Source: Chloroflexota bacterium
Lineage (GTDB): Bacteria > Chloroflexota > Anaerolineae > JAAEKA01
Reading direction: 5' to 3'
DNA: 37,725 nt
Assembly (NCBI GenBank): GCA_034717495.1
Contig: JAYELL010000055.1
Location: 1 to 37,725 of the forward strand
A program made the position numbers and the translations under genes. Of this stretch, positions 24,008 to 30,699 are shown piece after piece. The notes beneath the pieces are model-generated. The model was not told where the DNA came from and did not search any database. It saw only the letters and a list, made by a program, of their open reading frames with translations. The first letter of the stretch is position 1, and each line of letters opens with the position of its first letter.

Positions 24008-24038
24008 TTGTACATAATGCCGCGACCTGTGGTATAAT
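24008..24038 (+). promoter_or_regulatory. Promoter with extended -10 upstream of the 4-TM gene
   Basis: TATAAT at 24033-24038 is preceded by TGG, an extended -10 element. TTGTAC (24008-24013) is a reasonable -35, although the 19-base spacing is long. Transcription would begin near 24044 and give a leader of about 190 nt before the ATG at 24232. Confidence 0.65.
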
Positions 24039-24043
24039 AGAAC

Positions 24044-24231
24044 AATAGCTGCGGGTGCAGTGCGACCTGTTGGGGCAGCCGAGGCTGTGATCTACAGGAA
24101 AGGTGTCCGGTTAACGTCCCACCGGCCCAAAGAGCGTGCAACCCCCGCTGCGTCCGAGGGACCGGTGCCTTTGTGACCCAACCATCATAATGTACCGATA
24201 TTCTTTCTAGCAATTCAATTGGAGGATTCTT
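24044..24231 (+). ncRNA. Candidate structured 5' leader (possible riboswitch or cis-regulatory RNA)
   Basis: The leader can fold into a closed multi-branch structure. An outer helix joins about 24048-24059 (GCTGCGGGTGCA) to about 24136-24150 with bulges. One inner helix is CCTGT (24066-24070) with ACAGG (24094-24098), enclosing CAGC/GCTG. Another is CCGGT (24107-24111) with ACCGG (24121-24125). An alternative TTGGG/CCCAA pairing (24071-24075 with 24126-24130) competes with the first inner helix, as expected of a switch. I do not recognise a known riboswitch class. The region ends with GGAGG at 24221-24225. Confidence 0.4.
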
Positions 24232-24645
24232 ATGACTCAAGTACCTGTACAGCGGGAGAAGAACTGGGCGGTCTATCTCCTGGTTATCGCTGCTGTTGTC
24301 GCCGGCATCATGGCTTTTCTCGATGCCGCTCGCTACATGGGCTGGCTGCCCATTGCTGCAATGGGCGACATGACCTTTGTGCTGCCTGACGCCCATTGGT
24401 TCGCAGCCCTGATGTCCGCCGTGGTAGGTGTGATCTGGTTTATGGTGGTCAAATGGCTGTGGGATCTCAATCCCTCGGGCTGGCTCTTCGTCGTAGTGAT
24501 CGCCATCATTAACCTGATCTTTCTCTTTCTGGCGATTCTGGGCAGCACCACCTTTAGCGCCGTGGCGCTGCAGATAGCGGTCAATGTGGTGGCCCTGATC
24601 CTTGCAATGCTGCCAGGCACCAAGGCTGCCTTCGGACAGTCGTAG
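24232..24645 (+). CDS. Small 4-TM membrane protein, paralogue of the HHH fusion's N-terminus
   Basis: The 137-aa protein starts at an ATG with GGAGG seven bases upstream. It aligns along its whole length with residues 1-138 of the protein at 794-1678. Shared blocks include DAARYMGWLPIA, FAALMS, KWLWDLNPSGWLFVVVIA and NLIFLFL, and the DNA is also strikingly similar. Four TM helices are predicted at positions equivalent to those of the longer protein. It stops at KAAFGQS, exactly where the longer copy continues into its Ala-rich linker and HHH domain. The function is unknown. The long, structured leader suggests it is regulated post-transcriptionally. Confidence 0.8.
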   Translation: MTQVPVQREKNWAVYLLVIAAVVAGIMAFLDAARYMGWLPIAAMGDMTFVLPDAHWFAALMSAVVGVIWFMVVKWLWDLNPSGWLFVVVIAIINLIFLFLAILGSTTFSAVALQIAVNVVALILAMLPGTKAAFGQS

Positions 24646-24930
24646 AGTTGCCCGGGGGCGGAGGAAGTAACAGGAAGCGAGACAGCTTCACGCTGGTGCC
24701 GATCAGAAATATCGTCCTTGATCTGTTTGAGGACGATGAGTTCCCGGGTTCGGCGTCGACCGGACCTGGGGTTGATGGTTGGGTCCACTGAATGGCATAG
24801 CATAAACGAAGAAGGGCCTGGTTCTTCATAGCAGGACGTGATTTTCGTCAATCGATACGCCGCCGGAAAACAAGGTAGTCCGGCGGCGTATGCTGTTATC
24901 GCGTGAGGATGGCGATCTGTCCATTCTGAA
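24646..24930. other. Gene-free 285-bp spacer with two hairpins
   Basis: No credible gene lies here. ATCGTCCT (24711-24718) pairs with AGGACGAT (24730-24737) across an 11-nt loop. ATACGCCGCCGGA (24855-24867) pairs perfectly with TCCGGCGGCGTAT (24879-24891), a 13-bp stem. The first could end the 4-TM transcript. The second, 40 bases before the regulator start, could be a terminator or a site controlling the regulator gene. Neither has a U-run. Confidence 0.55.
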
Positions 24931-27684
24931 ATGACGTCGATCTTGCCCCAAACAGACTATCGTCTTCTCAACACAAAACTGTATCCCCCTCGCATCGCGG
25001 GTGACCTGGTGCCGCGCCCGCGGTTGATCGATAAATTGACGCAAGGCAAGGATCGGCGTCTGACGGTCGTCTCGGCGCCGGCAGGATACGGCAAGACCAC
25101 CTTGGTCCGCGTCTGGTTGGAGACTGTCGACCGGCCCTACGCCTGGTTATCCCTGGACGAACAGGATTCCGACCTGGCTACCTTTGTTTCCTACATAATT
25201 GCCGCTCTGCGCACCGTGTTTCCCGACGCGTGCCAGACCGTCTGGTCTCTGCTCAGTTCTCCCACATTGCCCGAACCGGGCCGCCTGGCAAATATCTTCC
25301 TGCTCGATTTAGAAAGGCTGCCAGGATCTCTGGCTCTTGTATTGGACGACTATCATGCCGTTCGGAGCCGGTCGGTCCAAGCCTTTGTAAAGCGCCTCAT
25401 CCAGTATCTTCCCGCGCGTGTTCACCTGGTGCTGATCGCTCGCTCCGATCCACCCCTGGCACTTTCCTGGTTACGGGGACAACGACAGCTGAGCGAGATT
25501 CGGACTGGCGACCTGTGTTTTACCAGGACTGAGGCCGATGCCTTGTTGACGGGGATTCTTGGGGATAGTGCACCTGGGGAGGTGACGGCGCTTTTGGAGG
25601 AGCGAACTGAGGGTTGGGCCGCGGGTTTGCAGCTGGCCGCCCTGTCCATGCAAGACAGCCCGGACCCCGCTGCCTCTGCCAGACGCTTTGCCCGTAGTTC
25701 CCACCGGATGGTGACCGATTATCTGGTGACCGAAGTGCTGGAAAACCTGCCAGAGGTGCACCGCCGGCTGCTGTTGCGCATGTCAATTGTCGAGCGGTTC
25801 TGTGCTTCTATGTGTGAGATTTTCGACGAGCCGTCCGAAACCCCGGGGAGCGGAGTAATCCTTCTTGAGACGTTATGGCGTTCCAACCTCTTTCTGGTGG
25901 CCCTGGATGATCAAGGCGTCTGGTACCGCTATCACCATCTCTTTCGCAGTTTGCTTCGCCATCGGTTGCGGCTGGCCTATTCTGACCAGATCGTGGCAGG
26001 CTTGCACCGGCGAGCGACCGGCTGGTTCACGGCCAACGGAATGTATGAGGAAGCCATCACCCATGCCGTTCAGGCTGGCGAAGAATCGCTGGCGGCGCAA
26101 CTGGTCGAAGAGCACATGCATGAAGCCCTGGACCAGGAAGATTGGCGCCGGCTTGAACGGTGGGTCAATCTGTTACCCGGAACGGTGCTGCAGCGTCCGG
26201 GGGTATTGGTAGGCCAGGCCTTTGTGCAACATCTTCGCTATAAACCGGCGGCTGTTATTTCACTGGTGGCGGATGCAGAGACGGGGTTGGAGGTTGACAC
26301 ATCTGCCTACTACTCACCGGCTCAAAAAAAAGAGTGGCTGGGTGCGATCAATGTGCTACGCTCCAACGCGTACAGTGGCACGGGAAATCCTGAACGCCGG
26401 TTGAGTTATGCCGAGGCGGCGCTGGTGCATTTGCCCCCGGAGCCATCGTTCGCCCGCGGCCTGGCAGAACTACAGGTTGTAGTCGGTTTACAGGAGACAG
26501 GTCAGAAGGATACCGCCGTGGCGCTGGCGCGTTCCAAGTTGAGTGGGCAGTCCGCACAGGCAAATGTGCGAACAATGAGATTGCTGTTGGCGCTCGGCAT
26601 GGTTTACTTCGCTGAAGCTGATTCGGACGGAGTCCAGGCCGTCGCGATGAGCTATCTCAAGTTGGCGTTGGAGGCGGGGCAGAAGGTGAGCATCGGTTGG
26701 GCGAATTTCGGCCTCGGTTGGGTTCACTATCAACACAATGACCTGAGTACTGCTGAAACCTATTTCAACGACGTGATCCGAATGCGCTACGATGTGCATG
26801 GTCGATGCGCTGTCGACAGCTTCACCGGGCTGGCGTTGACCTTGCGTGCCAAGGGACGCCACGAGGCAGCCATGGAGGCTGTCGAAAACCTGCGAAACCT
26901 GCTGCTCGACCGCGGCATGGCCGGCATGATGCGGGTCGCCGGCGCGGTGGCACTGCGCCTGGATGAGGTGGGCGGGAATCGCATCGTCCCCGAGGAATTT
27001 CTGGCCGATTCCGGGGCCCAATTTACCGCGGATTTGTGGGCTATGCCCGTGCTTGCGGCCGCGCGTGCTTTTCTGCAACAGGGTACGCCCGACAAGCTGT
27101 CAGTAGCATCGGAGTTGTTAAAAACATGTCGGACACTGGCGGAAGCCAGACATGCGCGACGGCGACTGATCGAGATTGGCGCGCTGGAAACGTTGCTCCA
27201 TTCAGCGCGCGGCGAGGAAGAGTCAGCCTTGGAAAGACTGCAGGCAAGTGTGCTGCTCGGGGAAGCTGGAGGCGCGCTGCGCCTTTTCGTCGATGCCGGA
27301 CCAGGTCTGCGTCCATACCTGGAGCAACTCCTGGCCCTGGGTATCGCCCCGGCTTATGTGCGGCGAATTCTCGATGCCTACCGGGTGCCCGCATCCGGTG
27401 CGGAACTCCTGGTTCTGCCCCAACTCACCAGCGATGAGACACGTCCTCCCGCCGCTGTGTCGCTTGACCTGCTCACCTACCGGGAGATCGACGTTCTGTT
27501 TCTGCTTGACCAGCGCTTGACCAACAAGGAAATCGCAGCCCGTCTGACTATCTCGCCTCGCACCGTCCAGAAACACACGATCAACATCTACCGGAAATTG
27601 GACGTCGATGGACGGCGCCAGGCTGTCGCGCAGGCCAGGACGCTGGGACTCTTGCCCGTGAGCTCATCAGGTTCGTCCCTTTGA
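24931..27684 (+). CDS. MalT-like LuxR-family STAND transcriptional regulator
   Basis: The 917-aa protein begins with LLNTKLYPPRIAGDLVPRPRL, the usual lead-in of MalT-like regulators. The P-loop SAPAGYGKTTL follows at residues 48-58, with VLVLDDYHAV-like LALVLDDYHAVRS as Walker B and LIARSDPPL as sensor. A winged-helix region (YHHLFRSLLRHRL) precedes a long TPR-like helical sensor domain (about 400-820) and a C-terminal LuxR helix-turn-helix (LTYREIDVLFLLDQRLTNKEIA, split as LTYREIDVLFLL and NKEIAARLTISPRTVQKH). Such proteins bind ATP and an inducer, oligomerise and activate transcription. The ATG at 24931 has only a weak ribosome site. A run of eight A residues at 26324-26331 lies inside the gene. 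It probably controls the envelope and sulfatase genes downstream. Confidence 0.9.
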   Translation: MTSILPQTDYRLLNTKLYPPRIAGDLVPRPRLIDKLTQGKDRRLTVVSAPAGYGKTTLVRVWLETVDRPYAWLSLDEQDSDLATFVSYIIAALRTVFPDACQTVWSLLSSPTLPEPGRLANIFLLDLERLPGSLALVLDDYHAVRSRSVQAFVKRLIQYLPARVHLVLIARSDPPLALSWLRGQRQLSEIRTGDLCFTRTEADALLTGILGDSAPGEVTALLEERTEGWAAGLQLAALSMQDSPDPAASARRFARSSHRMVTDYLVTEVLENLPEVHRRLLLRMSIVERFCASMCEIFDEPSETPGSGVILLETLWRSNLFLVALDDQGVWYRYHHLFRSLLRHRLRLAYSDQIVAGLHRRATGWFTANGMYEEAITHAVQAGEESLAAQLVEEHMHEALDQEDWRRLERWVNLLPGTVLQRPGVLVGQAFVQHLRYKPAAVISLVADAETGLEVDTSAYYSPAQKKEWLGAINVLRSNAYSGTGNPERRLSYAEAALVHLPPEPSFARGLAELQVVVGLQETGQKDTAVALARSKLSGQSAQANVRTMRLLLALGMVYFAEADSDGVQAVAMSYLKLALEAGQKVSIGWANFGLGWVHYQHNDLSTAETYFNDVIRMRYDVHGRCAVDSFTGLALTLRAKGRHEAAMEAVENLRNLLLDRGMAGMMRVAGAVALRLDEVGGNRIVPEEFLADSGAQFTADLWAMPVLAAARAFLQQGTPDKLSVASELLKTCRTLAEARHARRRLIEIGALETLLHSARGEEESALERLQASVLLGEAGGALRLFVDAGPGLRPYLEQLLALGIAPAYVRRILDAYRVPASGAELLVLPQLTSDETRPPAAVSLDLLTYREIDVLFLLDQRLTNKEIAARLTISPRTVQKHTINIYRKLDVDGRRQAVAQARTLGLLPVSSSGSSL

Positions 27685-27720
27685 CGGAAACACCCCTCAT
27701 CTCCTCAATATTTGTACGCC

Positions 27721-27800
27721 CCACGTGGCACGCCAGTCAAAACGGTAGCCAAAAATGGGCCAGTTTGGCCCTTCCCATTCACCTTCCTTCCTGATATACT
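27721..27800 (+). promoter_or_regulatory. Spacer with palindromes and a possible promoter
   Basis: The 186-bp gap after the regulator contains the 8-bp palindrome CCACGTGG (27721-27728). It also has a GGGCCA-GTT-TGGCCC hairpin (27757-27771) and a TATACT -10-like box (27795-27800) with a weak -35 (TTCCCA, 27772-27777; 17-base spacer). The hairpin could end the regulator transcript or act as an operator for the following genes. Confidence 0.4.
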
Positions 27801-27870
27801 GGCAGTGAGATGGTCGGATATCCCGCTCCCGTCCCTTTCGACGTCAATCCTGATGTGATTGTAACCAAAC

Positions 27871-28185
27871 ATGCTCAATAATCCAGATCACAAACACCAT
27901 AATCAACTATCGCTTGGCACTCGAGCCATCTACAGTATTCAACTGGATGGTGTTTTGGACCCCAGTTGGGCGGAGGAACTGGGTGGCATGGAGATATACC
28001 AGACAAGTCGCGGCCAGGATGTGCACGTGACCACGTTGATCGGCGAGCTTGTCGATCAGGCAGCACTATTGGGAGTCTTGAACATGGTCTACACCCTTGG
28101 GTTGCCCTTGCTATCGATGGCGTACCTGGGACGGGTCGACCAGGGGGGGCGACATTCCGGCTCAACCCCTGTTGGTACTTGTTAA
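27871..28185 (+). CDS. Small conserved hypothetical protein (LDPSW...LGGM type)
   Basis: The 104-aa protein contains a pattern I recognise from small uncharacterised proteins found near large LuxR/MalT regulators. The pattern is YSIQLDGVLDPSWAEELGGMEI, split as YSIQLDGVLDPSW and LGGMEIYQ, followed by TTLIGELVDQAALLGVLNMVY and LGLPLLSM (split: LIGELVDQAALLGVLN, LGLPLLSM). In those relatives the protein ends soon after LLS. Here about 17 extra residues follow, possibly because the normal stop was lost. There is no membrane segment or catalytic motif. The predicted fold is alternating strands and helices of a small domain. The function is unknown, and the association suggests a regulatory or anti-regulatory partner. 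Confidence 0.7.
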   Translation: MLNNPDHKHHNQLSLGTRAIYSIQLDGVLDPSWAEELGGMEIYQTSRGQDVHVTTLIGELVDQAALLGVLNMVYTLGLPLLSMAYLGRVDQGGRHSGSTPVGTC

Positions 28186-28230
28186 TGAGATTCTGTATTC
28201 AACATTTAGCATTAGCCAAGAGGGTTTACA

Positions 28231-28818
28231 ATGCGCACGATATTTAGCTGGTCACGCTATCTGATCTGGCTAGCAGTGATTAGCCTACTGCTGGCGACAC
28301 TGGCGGTCTTTGTTTTTGGCCTGATTTCCACGGTGTCAGTCATTGTCGAAACATTCAGGCATGGGCATTACGGCGCTGAAGGTGCGCGTGTTTTGAGCGT
28401 CGAAATGATCGAAATGATCGATCTTTTCTTACTGGGCACAATTCTTTTTATCACGGCCGTCGGCCTGCAAGAACTGTTCGTTGACCCGGGATTGAAAGAG
28501 ATACTGCCGGAATGGATGTCCGTCGGCAGTCTCGATCAGTTGAAATTCAACCTCCTGGCCGTGATCGTGGTCATGCTGTCTATCCTCTTCCTGGGTGTTG
28601 CAGCCAGCTTTGAATTAGTGGAAGGCGAGAGCATTCTGGACTTTGGACTGGCTACCGGCCTGGTCATTGTTGCTGCGGCTGTCGCCGTCTACCTTTTTGC
28701 CCGCGTGCACCATCAAAGTCACGAGAGTCACGAAAGTGAAGAACAGGTGGGCGCAGCGCATGCCGAACTCGAGGGGCATGGCGCTACCGACAGCGGCGCC
28801 GATCTTGACATTCATTAA
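28231..28818 (+). CDS. YqhA/UPF0114-family membrane protein with His-rich tail
   Basis: The ATG at 28231 follows AGAGGGTTTACA. The 195-aa protein has the YqhA layout: TM1 (YLIWLAVISLLLATLAVFVF), an extracytoplasmic loop, TM2 with IDLFLLGTILFITAVGLQELF (split: IDLFLLGTILFI, VGLQELF), TM3 with NLLAVIVVMLSILFLGVA, and TM4. The final 40 residues are hydrophilic, with repeated HESHESEE and other His/Glu residues that could bind metal or be disordered. The biochemical role of the family is not established. It opens a row of three closely spaced membrane-protein genes. Confidence 0.85.
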   Translation: MRTIFSWSRYLIWLAVISLLLATLAVFVFGLISTVSVIVETFRHGHYGAEGARVLSVEMIEMIDLFLLGTILFITAVGLQELFVDPGLKEILPEWMSVGSLDQLKFNLLAVIVVMLSILFLGVAASFELVEGESILDFGLATGLVIVAAAVAVYLFARVHHQSHESHESEEQVGAAHAELEGHGATDSGADLDIH

Positions 28819-28848
28819 GATGACGTGGGTAGATAGTAGATAATTGAT

Positions 28849-29529
28849 ATGATCTCCACAATTATCGCTCTGCTGCCCATGATCATCGGCAGTGCAATCG
28901 TGCCGATGCAGATCATCATGCTGCTGTTGATGCTCACCAGCGAGAGCAAGGGGCTATCCAAGGCCATCGCTTTCGTGTCGGGCATGACGCTGGTGCGCCT
29001 GGCGCAAGGCGTTGTTTTCGGCCTGGTTTTCACTGGCGGCGAAGGTGCCACGGAGACCGGCAGCGAAGGCTCGAGCTGGATCGTTTCCACGCTGCTGACT
29101 GTGCTGGGCATCCTGCTGCTGATTTCATTCTATAAGGCCTTGACGGGCGAGGCAGACCCGGACGCTCCGCCGCCGAAGTGGATGGCCATGCTGGATGGGA
29201 TGACGCCGCTGCTGGCCCTGGGCGTGGGCGCGGGCCTGCTGTTGATTGGCGCCAAGATGTGGGTCTTTACGCTGAGCGCCATCGGCATAATCGGCGAAGC
29301 AGCAATTGGACAGCCTTCAAGCAGCATCGCTTTTCTGATCTTCGTGCTGTTGGCCGAGTCTCTGCTGATACTGCCCATCCTGGTGCGCATCATCCTGCCC
29401 TCAAAATCGAGCGTGTGGCTGGGGTCGTTGTCGGCCTGGTTGGAAAAATATAATCGCCAGATTGTGATGGTGGCCTCGTTGATCTTTGGCCTATTGTTCC
29501 TATATAAGGGTGTTAGCGGGTTTTTCTAG
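28849..29529 (+). CDS. GAP/Sap-family (LysE-like) membrane transporter
   Basis: The 226-aa protein has six predicted TM helices. It begins IIALLPMIIGSAIVPMQIIM and has a central cytoplasmic loop DPDAPPPKWMAMLDGMTPL. This matches the GAP family (sulfolipid-1-addressing-protein-like, LysE superfamily), whose mycobacterial members help export surface lipids. The C-terminal helix ends LFLYKGVSGFF. It starts 30 bases after the YqhA stop and 20 bases before the next gene. Export of an envelope constituent is a fair guess; the substrate is unknown. Confidence 0.8.
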   Translation: MISTIIALLPMIIGSAIVPMQIIMLLLMLTSESKGLSKAIAFVSGMTLVRLAQGVVFGLVFTGGEGATETGSEGSSWIVSTLLTVLGILLLISFYKALTGEADPDAPPPKWMAMLDGMTPLLALGVGAGLLLIGAKMWVFTLSAIGIIGEAAIGQPSSSIAFLIFVLLAESLLILPILVRIILPSKSSVWLGSLSAWLEKYNRQIVMVASLIFGLLFLYKGVSGFF

Positions 29530-29549
29530 CTCCAATCAGGAGATAAACC

Positions 29550-30596
29550 ATGAGCTTCTTTGATTTCAATTACAAGGCGGTTAACTGGACGCGCGGCATA
29601 TGGACCGTGATCACCGTTGTTGGCGCGGTGCTTATCATTTTTCTCACCGGGGAACCAGTCGCCATCTGGGCCGGGGCCGGGGGCATGGCCATCGGCCTTG
29701 TCTATTTCAACGCGCCGATTGAGACGCGGCTCAAATTCGGCGTTGGATTGACCATTTTCGGCGCCTTGTCTCTGGGCGCGATACTGGCTTTTGGCGGAAC
29801 CACGATCTCCAGTGCGTTAATCCTGGCTGTCGTCATCTTTGCCGTGGGTATCATGCAGTCGCTCGGTGGGCCGTTCATCGCCGCCGGCTTCCTGGTCGGC
29901 ATTCTGGCCCTTAACGCCGTCGTTGCCGCGGGAGGGTCCATGGACGCCACGTGGGCGATGGGCAGTTACGCGCTGGGCGGCCTGTTGGCCATGGTGATTG
30001 TCGTCATTATTAACGCGATACGCGGCGCGCCTCCGGTCGAGACATCTATCAAATCCCTACAGAACGTGCCCAGCCGCACGCTCAGCAGGCTGCGCCCGAG
30101 TTCGTATTGGTTTCAATTTGCGTTGATTCGCGCAATCGCCGTGGGGCTGGCAGTCTACCTGGGCCTGACCTTTTTCGGTGACCGCTGGATGTGGATGGCG
30201 GCAACAACATTCCTGATCGTTACTCCAGCCTGGCCCTTGAGTATGATGAGCACGCTGCAGCGTCTTGCGGGAAACGTGATTGGCCTGGCAATCATCGGGC
30301 TGATCGGGCTGGCCTTCGGCGCAGACCCCAATGCCCTTCTCGATCTGGGATTCTTCCTTCTGGCCACATTAATCGCCTTTGCCTTCATCGGCGCGGGGAC
30401 GGTGCCTATGGTGATTACCTGGACTGTCTGGGCTTTCGCCATGGAACGTGTGATCAATCCCGAACCCTTCTTTATCGATGTCCTCGGTGAGCGTTTCCTG
30501 GCCATCCTGGCCGGTGCGGGATTGGCCATTGTGACGGCGTATATCCTCACGAAGCTGCGGCAGGCGCGCAAGGAGCCGGATGAACAGGAATCATAA
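29550..30596 (+). CDS. FUSC/aromatic-acid-exporter-like membrane protein
   Basis: The 348-aa protein starts at ATG 29550 after AGGAGA. About ten TM helices fall into two halves. The second half, from residue about 190, reads LIRAIAVGLAVYLGLTFFGD then WMWMAATTFLIVTPAWPLSM, and then STLQRLAGNVIG. This is the FUSC-type sequence of fusaric-acid-resistance and aromatic-acid exporters (RGxxRxxGTxxG-like turn). The large cytoplasmic domain of classical FUSC proteins is missing, so it resembles the short FUSC_2 class. Probable role: efflux of small organic acids or an envelope-stress function. Confidence 0.65.
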   Translation: MSFFDFNYKAVNWTRGIWTVITVVGAVLIIFLTGEPVAIWAGAGGMAIGLVYFNAPIETRLKFGVGLTIFGALSLGAILAFGGTTISSALILAVVIFAVGIMQSLGGPFIAAGFLVGILALNAVVAAGGSMDATWAMGSYALGGLLAMVIVVIINAIRGAPPVETSIKSLQNVPSRTLSRLRPSSYWFQFALIRAIAVGLAVYLGLTFFGDRWMWMAATTFLIVTPAWPLSMMSTLQRLAGNVIGLAIIGLIGLAFGADPNALLDLGFFLLATLIAFAFIGAGTVPMVITWTVWAFAMERVINPEPFFIDVLGERFLAILAGAGLAIVTAYILTKLRQARKEPDEQES

Positions 30597-30624
30597 ACAG
30601 TTAACGGAAAGTAGAAAACGAAAA

Positions 30625-30643
30625 ACGCCTGTGCACCAGGCGT
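30625..30643 (+). terminator. Hairpin between the FUSC-like and first sulfatase genes
   Basis: ACGCCTG (30625-30631) pairs with CAGGCGT (30637-30643) around a 5-nt loop, preceded by an A-rich stretch. It lies 28 bases after the FUSC stop codon. It lacks a U-run downstream on the plus strand, but its A-run upstream would give a U-run on the minus strand. It may act as a transcription boundary or RNA stabiliser. Confidence 0.45.
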
Positions 30644-30699
30644 CTGAAAACTGATTATTGGCCACTGCCAGGCCAAAAAACCCTCAAAGGGAGACTGAT

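Noticed and set aside
24044-24231. Assignment of the leader to a known class (cobalamin, c-di-GMP, guanidine, tmRNA, SRP RNA)
   Set aside because: None of the conserved cores of these RNAs is visible, so only a generic structured leader is reported.
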